This document shows positions 27,401 to 36,400 of a stretch of DNA of 64,000 bases, piece by piece (positions within the stretch are counted from its first letter, which is position 1; every line of letters begins with the position of its first letter). The translations under genes and the position numbers were made by a program. The notes under the pieces were generated by a model. The model was not told the DNA's origin, did not search any database, and saw only the letters and a program-made list of their open reading frames with translations. Origin of the DNA: Callaeas wilsoni. Lineage: Eukaryota; Chordata; Aves; Passeriformes; Callaeidae. Location of the stretch: contig VWPU01004201.1 of NCBI GenBank assembly GCA_013398955.1, positions 1-64,000 of the forward strand. The letters are read 5' to 3'.

Positions 27401-30400
27401 ACTGCAAGTTTTAAAAGAATGATATATCCTTTGGCTGTTCTTTGGCAGCTCCAAAGCAAGGATGTTTAAAAACTGTTGTAGAGAAAAATCACTGGGGGAA
27501 AAACCCCAAACACAAAACCCCCCAAACCAACTAACTAAACCAAATCCAGAAACGCTGTAAAGGAAAAACAATCCAACATACTTCCCCATAAGGATTTTTT
27601 TGTTTGATCCTTTTCCTAAGAAGTCCTCTGGAGCTGGCCTCTTTCTCACAGGCCTCATTGGCTTAGAATCAGGAGGTCTAAAGAAAAAAAAATAAAGATG
27701 CTCTTGAGTATCAAACCAGTAATATCTCAACAACAAAAAAAGCAATTTCACCTTCACCTTTCACCTTGAGATGGTGCCCAGTTAAATCATAATGAAAGGA
27801 CTGAAGGACAGTGAGTCTAAGAGCAGAAGGAGGCAGTGGAGGAGAGAGAAAGCAAAGTAAAGATAAGGAAAGGATTCTGCCAGACACCAAAACTAGTTCA
27901 CTCAAAAACATAAAGGTTTACCAGAGTCCAGATAAAGAGAAGGAAGCAAATCACATTTATGCCAGCAGCACATATAAGTATGATCCACCCTTTTGCTGGG
28001 ATCATCTGCTCTATGATTGCAAGGTCTCATTCCCCAGGTGCACCTGATTTCATGGGATCAGACAATGGAGATCCCAGAGCACTGGGGTTAGGGCAAGACC
28101 TACCCAAGCTGAAACTCTGGATGAAATCTAAAGGAGACAGAACATTTATAGAAGTCAAATTTCATAATTTTACCCCCCACAATCCCCCGGCAACAGTGAT
28201 TTATCTCTGCTAAGAGCCCCCCTCCCTTTTTTTGCAAACAGCTTAAGTCATGAAGAGGTGGCTGCACCTCATCTTTCCAATGAAAGGAAATCTCCAAAGA
28301 GATAAGAACCCAGATGCTCCTTAGCACAAAAAGGCCACAGTCTGTGTGTACAATGAAGAAGAGTGGAAGACGAATGTTTGGTCATCCCCTCAAGACAGTC
28401 AAGTAGACATGGAGTCAAAGTTCAAGTTTTGCCACTAGTTAGTAACTAATTACACAGGAAACTTTCAGTGGTGAAAGCCACCTAATTGTCATTTCCCTTA
28501 AGATAAGTGATCACCATCAAGTGGCAAACAAATGAATTGCATAAGAGAACTGTTACACAAATTCCAGGTATGCCGCCCTGCCAAAGCCGTAATGCCAAAG
28601 CTTCATTAGAGACAATCCAAAGGAGTATATGGGAAAGTCAGGCACTAACCTCTTCAACCTTGGGTCTGCTGAAAGCAGGAGGGGACAAAACCTGCTCCTG
28701 GACCACTGGATCCTCAGTACCACAAAATGTTGCCCTGAGACCATGAGGAATGCTCTCCTGAGAGCCCACACACCCATAACCACCTCTTCCCTGACACACT
28801 GCAAGCCTTATGACTTTTGGCAGAAGTCTAGGAGCCTTCTCCCTCACTGAAGGGACAGGCAACTGTACAGATCTCCAAGGTGTGTGAATGGTGACCGCTC
28901 GTATGCACCATGGGTACCATACTCTGAAGTGGAACCACCATTTCAAACAAGCAGCAGAAAGCTTCCGTTTCGTAACACAGTTACCTTTCTTTCACAAAGC
29001 TTGGGCAGCCTTCATTTTTCCAGGAGTTCCAGTTTTCTTCAGTATTTAATATATGCTGTAGAAACACAGAAAGTATTGCACATTAATAGGGACATAAACA
29101 CTTTTAGAGCTGACCCCAAAGTTTTAAACTGAGCTATTAAAATTAAGGGGAAAACTTTGTTCTAGGTTGTGTGTATAGTCACTATCTTGAAGATCATCAG
29201 TATAATCTTGGACAGCTGGCTTAATTTACTCAAAAATAGTGTAACTCCTCTCTTCAAAAATTGTGGGAAAGGCTTTATTTCCCCTGGTCTACACAAGAAA
29301 ATAAATGCAGTTGAAGAAAAGGAAAAAAGCAAGGCAAAAAGGTAACTTCTTAGGTTTTTATTAATTTCACTTGTGTTTTATTTCCATGTCTGTGGGCACA
29401 GGACTCTTATCTGCAAAAACTTTTAATTTTTTTTTCTTTCCAATAACTCATCCTTCTGTATGTACACATGCACGTACAGGCTTATTTCCATTTCTCCCCA
29501 GGAGAAGGAAAAAAAAGAGTATTAATGAAAACATGGAATAAAATATGACTACAAAATAAAAAGACAGTATGAGACCTTTTTTTATTGGGATGAGGTAAAA
29601 GTTCTCTCAGATATAACAGCTGTGTTCAAAAAGCTAGTTTCAGCTTAGAAATTGGTTTTTTTAATGTGCTATATAGACTGTTCAGGCAGGCATCAAAGTA
29701 CTTACCTCTACCATTTTTGAGAACCTTTCGCCATCTGGAGGATTTTCTGAAAGAAGCTATGAATGGGAGAAAAGAAAGTGAACTTTTTGTGTTATATCTG
29801 TAGCAGAGTATATAGGAAAAAAACCCAGAGAAAATGGTGGTTACTGCTTCAAAGGTGGTTGACACAATATTACATGCTTAATACTCTTCCATGTAATTTT
29901 TATGAAAGTAGGTACTGTACCAACCTGGTAAACTGCTTTTGTAGTATCTTCAATCCAAAGAGACTGTTCATCTGTTAGAACATAGTTTGAACTGGAATTG
30001 AAAAACAAAACAACACATCAAAAAGTGTGCTGAGGGCATGTAAGTTACACCACATACCTTCCGAGGCGTGTCAGAGGGGATCTGAGGAAATTACTTCGAA
30101 TGTGATCTGCTCTGTTCCCAGGGACTGACCATTTATTAGTTTGTGGAATTAATTAGATGTGCTTGGGGACTATACTGTCAAGGTTTAGATTCATCCAATA
30201 GGAAGCCCATTTGAGTGATTCAAGATCACACCCTGATGTTGGACCCAAAACACGGCAAATGGGCACAGTGAAAAGATTTACCTCCAAAACACTCACCAAG
30301 TGTTATACTACACCATTTGTATCTCATGCCATCCTTGATCACCAATAAGTGATTGTTTTCAATGAACATTTTAATGAATTGACATTGAAATGATTGTCAC

Positions 30401-33400
30401 CTCAAAAGGACTGAATTGGAATTCAGAATACCTGAACTCCATTCCTTCTCTGCCACTAGACTGCCTTGATAAATAATCTGCAGAATTAGGATAATGATCC
30501 TAACCTAGTTTACAAAGTTCTTTGAGAGCTGTTTATAAAAAGCAATACATATAGTAGGTGAGAGACATCTGCCTTGTTAAGGATGTTAATTATTATGTGC
30601 ACATATGGCCCAGGGCACAGGAAATGAACAGAGAGATGGGATTTCTTCAGCATAACGTTAGAGACTAGGAACAGATGGGGTTTGGTTCCATCCCATTAAT
30701 TTATAAAAGCAACAGTCATCATTGTTATTTCTTGCCATTTTAGACAGAGTTCTGTAACACACTAAGAAAAAACAAATCAGCAACCAATGCCACATTGCAG
30801 AGTCAGTATAGATTCACAATGATGCCACACGCAAGTACCTTGCACTGTTCTAACAACTTGGTGCTGCCAAGGAGAGTCTCCTTCCCTCTCATGGCTGGCA
30901 CTCACTGCAATCAAGTTTTAATGGCCTCTACTTCTCTGAGGCCCCACAACTCACCAACCCGGCAGAAAATTTACTCTGCAAAGATGAGCAGATTGGTTTT
31001 TTTGCCCTTATAGTAAATGGCACAAGTTTGAGTAAATGCAGTGAACACTAGAGCAAGGGAGTGCAAAGAATCAGACAGAGGAACAAATAAATGAATGAGA
31101 CCTCTGCTGTAAAATAACTTTAGCCACACCCTGTATTTACCAATCCAAGGCTCCAAGTTCCACAAGACCTTCAGAATAAGTAGGCAAACTATTTCAAAAT
31201 ATTTTGGTTTATCTCTGAGTTCATAGTTCTCCATGCCCAAACCACAAAATATTTTTACATTACCTTTTGAATTTGACTTGTCCCTTTAGGTACTGAAATA
31301 GTATTAGGTACTGCAACAAGATGTGGCGGCGGAAGTTACTGTCACTCAGCTGTAAATCCATCAGCTAAACAACAACAAAAAACCAACAGATCTTTAAATA
31401 TTTACTCTCTTTTAACTTACCTTTGTAAAGGCAAAATTACAAATGAAATCCAATAAACAAATAGCAGCTTCTGAAGACTCTTATTCCAGAAAGAGAAGCC
31501 CCCGAGTTGTTAATTAACAGAGGCAATCCACAAAGAATAAAACAGAAAAAGGAATAGAACAGATCTATCTAAAGAAAGTGGCCAAACAGTGTGATGGGAT
31601 ACCCAGAGAAACCATGGAGTCTCGACTGAACACAGTGCTGATCAACTGCTCCAGCTGAGAGCTTTGAGCAAGGAGGCTGAACCAGACACAGGTTCCTTCC
31701 AACCTCAACTAGCCCGCGATTCTGGAAGGGAAACCACGTACCTTTTCACTAGTTAGGAACTTTGCAAAATATACATGTTCTCCTCCTGTTTTTAGTTCTT
31801 CCAACTTTTTTCGGGAAGCCTGAGTGTCATCCAATTTGTAACTTTTGAAAACAGCCAAAACTTCTTCTGAGTACTATAAAACAGAGTTATTTACCACATG
31901 AAAACAATACTGAACCTCTGCAGTTAGAGAAGTACACTAGACTTAAAGCCAAGCAAGTAAAATAATTTGTAAACTTGCTACCAGCCCATTGAAACAACCC
32001 ATCTGATACTGATGTGTAGGGCCTCTCTGAACACCACAAATGAAGTGAAAGTGTCATCACGTCAGAACATTTAATCATATGGAATATTGTAAGTATGCTA
32101 AGAAAACAATGTTTTGGGTTCTGAACAGTGCTTTGTTGAACGCTTCCTTGTTGTTTAGACATCATAAAGAAAAAAGGTTCACATGATGACAGTGCTACAC
32201 TAAAAAATTTCATCTGAAAGACTTAAGTCTGGCCTTGATCAGTTTCCGAACTGCACCTCTGGTGGTTTTTTGTGTTTTGGTTTTTTTTGTTTGTTTGGGT
32301 TTTCTTTGTGGGTTGAGGTTGTTTTTTTGTTGGTGTTTTTTATTTTTTGTGTGTGTGTGTGTGGTTTTTTTTTCCACCCTATTAGTAGATCTCATAAATT
32401 AGATTTATATTAGGATATCTGAACAGATGTCACCGCTTATTACGAGAACACAGAGAATGAAGATTAAAAAAACCCCTAGACTTCTTTGAATTAAATAAAT
32501 ACTGAGTGACAAATTGTGAAAAAACAGTACCTTAGCAATAAATCCTCATCAATATTCACACTAACCAAAACTGAAACAGCTGGCTGAAGGGCACATTCAA
32601 GTCATTGCTTCTATAAAGAGATTTGCTTCATTAGAAACCAATAATCTTTAGGATTCCGTTGGCATCAATATGATTACTCAAAAATGAGAGCTAGGACTAG
32701 ATAGAGATATTTATCTTCTTGGGGTAAAAAAACCCACCCAAACCCACAAGATCTGCTTTTTGCAGCTGATAAACCACAAAAAAGGTACTTCTGGCACTGT
32801 TGCAACATATGAAGTATTGCTGATACTGACTTGCATGAGTTATATTAGGGGGTTTGCTGTACATTTTAACACAACATGTTTGTTTACTGCAAAAGGAAAC
32901 AGCAAAAGAAAACGGCAAAATGCATTTCCTCATGCACTATCACTTTCCAGTGACCTGAACCTTTGAACTGTTCCATGCCTATGCAGTCACTGCTGCTCGT
33001 GTAAACAATGACCTGTACTTAGGCTGAATGATTGAAAGCAGGCACTCAGATTACCTTAAGAAAAGTTTTCCATGACACCTTCTCGTAGCACTGCACAGGA
33101 TTTCTAAAATAATCTTGAAGTGACCAGAATTTTCTATACAGGTTATAGTCTATTGGAATGGAACTGTGGAAAAAATAATGAAAAAAACCATACTGAAAAG
33201 CAATATATTAAATTCAAGTTCACTCAGGAATGCCCAACCCCAGAAAATATAATTCATTTTGGAAGTAAATAAGTGAGTCAGTAGTGAACCCTCACAGAGA
33301 AATCTGTAACTCAGAATTTGTCCTTGTAAGAGTTTTCCATTCAGTTTATTCACTTCATAAAGCCTTGCTTCAGCTTTTAAAATTTCTGTAAGCTTACCAA

Positions 33401-36400
33401 CTTGTTGGTGCTTCATCATCTCCCATTTCACCTTCTTCAACGTCTATTCCTTCTTCCCTCTCCTCAGTGTGCTAAATAGGAAAAAAATTATTTAAGATTT
33501 ATACAAATGCCACTACAGTTTGCACAGAGTTCTCACAGTGTTATTTACTATAAACATTCAATTACATATCAGATCAGAAAGCTAAAGCTGGTAACTCAAA
33601 AGATCTCTGAAGCATTATTACTGTAAAATGTGCAACAAATTCCCGTCTTAACAAAACAGTAGCCTCACTTCTCCTGAAAAAAGCCGAAGAGACAGCTCTA
33701 TCCTCTGCATCTTGTGGGGAAAACTTTGCACAGTAAGTGACAGTGCTCATTCCTCACAATCAAATCCATCTTTTTCCCCTCGGAGTGCACAGTTTAATAT
33801 TCCAGGTAACATGCCTATTCCTAAAATAACAGCTTGGTCTGGCAGAGGGACAACCAAATGACGAACCTACAGTCCCAAACACTTTTTGTGCAAACAATCT
33901 TACATGTTTACTGCAGAATCAGTGAAAAATAACATAGGAATTTTTACCTTCTGTCCCAGAGTGCTTTCATGTTCATTGGTATTGAAAACAGTGACATTTT
34001 CCAGGTTAAACTGACTCTGTAGGTTCAGCCCTGTGAAAAACAAAGGGTAAGTCTTAAAAGCTGTAAAGTGGTTCATTCAGTTAGCTGTTTATGAAATGCT
34101 GATACACAATTCTCAGAGCATTCAAAACTTATGTTTCAAATCAAAGCAAATAAAAGTCACAACGTCAAGGACAGACACAAGAACTAGAATACAAGAGCAA
34201 AGCGATTTGGTCCAACTGGATTTGGTCTGCAACCACCATAAACTTACAAGGTTCAGCTCATTTAGTCTCGATGTTAAGTGTGATGAAATGAAAAAAATCT
34301 CACCTGACTTTTCTGAAAGTGGAAATAACCTAGCCAAGAACAGCTGAATTCTTCCACAAAAGACTGTGTTTTGAGACTTAGATAATCTTCTTAGGAGGTC
34401 TAAACATTGTAAAAAGTAAAGAATATTAGTATTTATTCCTCTTTTCATTTCTCATGTAACAATTCAAGACTTGCTAATTACATGACCTACAGAGCTAATG
34501 AAAGGAAGCTCGTATTTGTAAATTCAAATACCAGTGACTCTCTCTGATCAGACATCTTTTCCAAATGCATCCTGCCAATTTTCCTAACACATTCAACACC
34601 AATAAAAAATAAGTTTGAATGAATCCTACTCAAATACAGCCTTGGATACAGGCCTTCTCATTGCTGAGGAATGATATTCTTCTAGAATGATCTCCAATGA
34701 TGAAGAGTTCCCTCATGTCTGAATGACTTTTACATTAATAAGCAAGAACACATATCTGCTGAGTGATGCACCTTTTATTACTTATTGAACACATCTGAAT
34801 TTAAATCAAATTATTAAACTAATTTTCATTTGCTGAGATAGGAAGTTCTTCGATACTGCTCCCCCCTCCCCAAAAAACTACCACTCACCATTGCACATGC
34901 GTAGCAAGTAATTTTTCCCTGCAGAGTAAAATGTATTCTGAAACAGAGTAAAGTTATTTAGAACATTAAGAGATCACAAAACCTTCTTGAGCAGATTTAA
35001 TCCAATCACAAGATATGAGTAAGTATGAGTCACTCCTACAGATAACTCTAAATTTGAGTCTTCCCTTACATAACAGGCAGGTTTCACAAAAAGGCAAGAT
35101 AAAATAAGCAGTCCCAAGAAATTCCAAGAAAGCATAAAACACATTTACATTCAGCCTTCATAAGGAAAAACCATGTGTAACAATGAACTGTAAGAACACC
35201 ATCCACCTTTTTTTTGTGGAATGCACTAATTTTTACAGTAATTTCCTTCATTATTCCACGTATGGTTTATATAAATAAGCAAAGAGCACTCATGAAAGAT
35301 TTACAGTGTTCACAATACTGGTGATTTGAAAGCAGGAGAAAGAAATTGGTAGATACTTATATCAGGGGCCACAATGTTATCTGAAACAAAACAGCTTGAA
35401 TTAAGGACTATGGGAGGAAGTTCTGGTTAGAAAATCCAGGCTGGGAAACAAGAAAGTGGAATGCTTTTTTGAGGCTATCTCTGGAGTTCCTGACACTTAT
35501 GTGTCAGCTGCAAAGACACTTAAATCTTGTTCATAAAAATGGTTCATGTAGACAAAAGCTTTGGCCAAACTACGTAACATTTTGCAAAAATACCTACCGA
35601 TTTCCACGTAGCAACATTTTTCTCCACAAAAGTGAAAATTTTGTCACACTGATCCAAAGGGAGGCAATCCAGAACATCCCCCAAAAGCACAAAAGGAGTT
35701 GATGCAGTGCAGATACCTGTGACGAACAAGGAATCTTTTATTCAACAAATTTGAATGGAAATGCAAAAAAAAAGAGATGCATTACACTTGAGGGACAATT
35801 AAAAAAAAAAAAAAGAAGAAAGAAGTTCTTCTGAGTTCCTACAAATCCTAACAGAAAGCTTGGGCCAAAATGTGAACTTTCATTAAAGCTATTTCTACAC
35901 ATACTCAAATGGGATTTGCAAAAGCTTGGCACTAACATAAAACAAATACTAAAAAAATCACTGTTCTAATGACCTCAAAGTCAGAAACAATGTCACATCT
36001 TTTTGCAGACTGCAAGTGAACTCTTTCAGACTTCTAAATTCATAGTTAGTCACACTACTGTGACACCCATGAAGCCTGAGAGCCTTTTTAAGGACCACTA
36101 AAACAGTGCTCCAAGTCCATCACCCATGCTCTGTAGGCAGTGCCTGCATTGCTCATATCACAGCTCTTGTTATTCTACAGCTCATAAAACATACATGTAG
36201 TTGACCTATACTTACTAAAACAAACAATTTTTGATGAATAATGCGAACAAATAAACAATGGGAACAAATAAACCAAAGGGAGAGCTCAAAAGTCACTTCA
36301 GAGGAGATCAGCACACTGATTTCTGACACAAAAAACTGTTCTAGAAACAGATTCAAGTATCTAAAAACCAGCTGTGTACTGACAGGAGATGAGCACAGAT

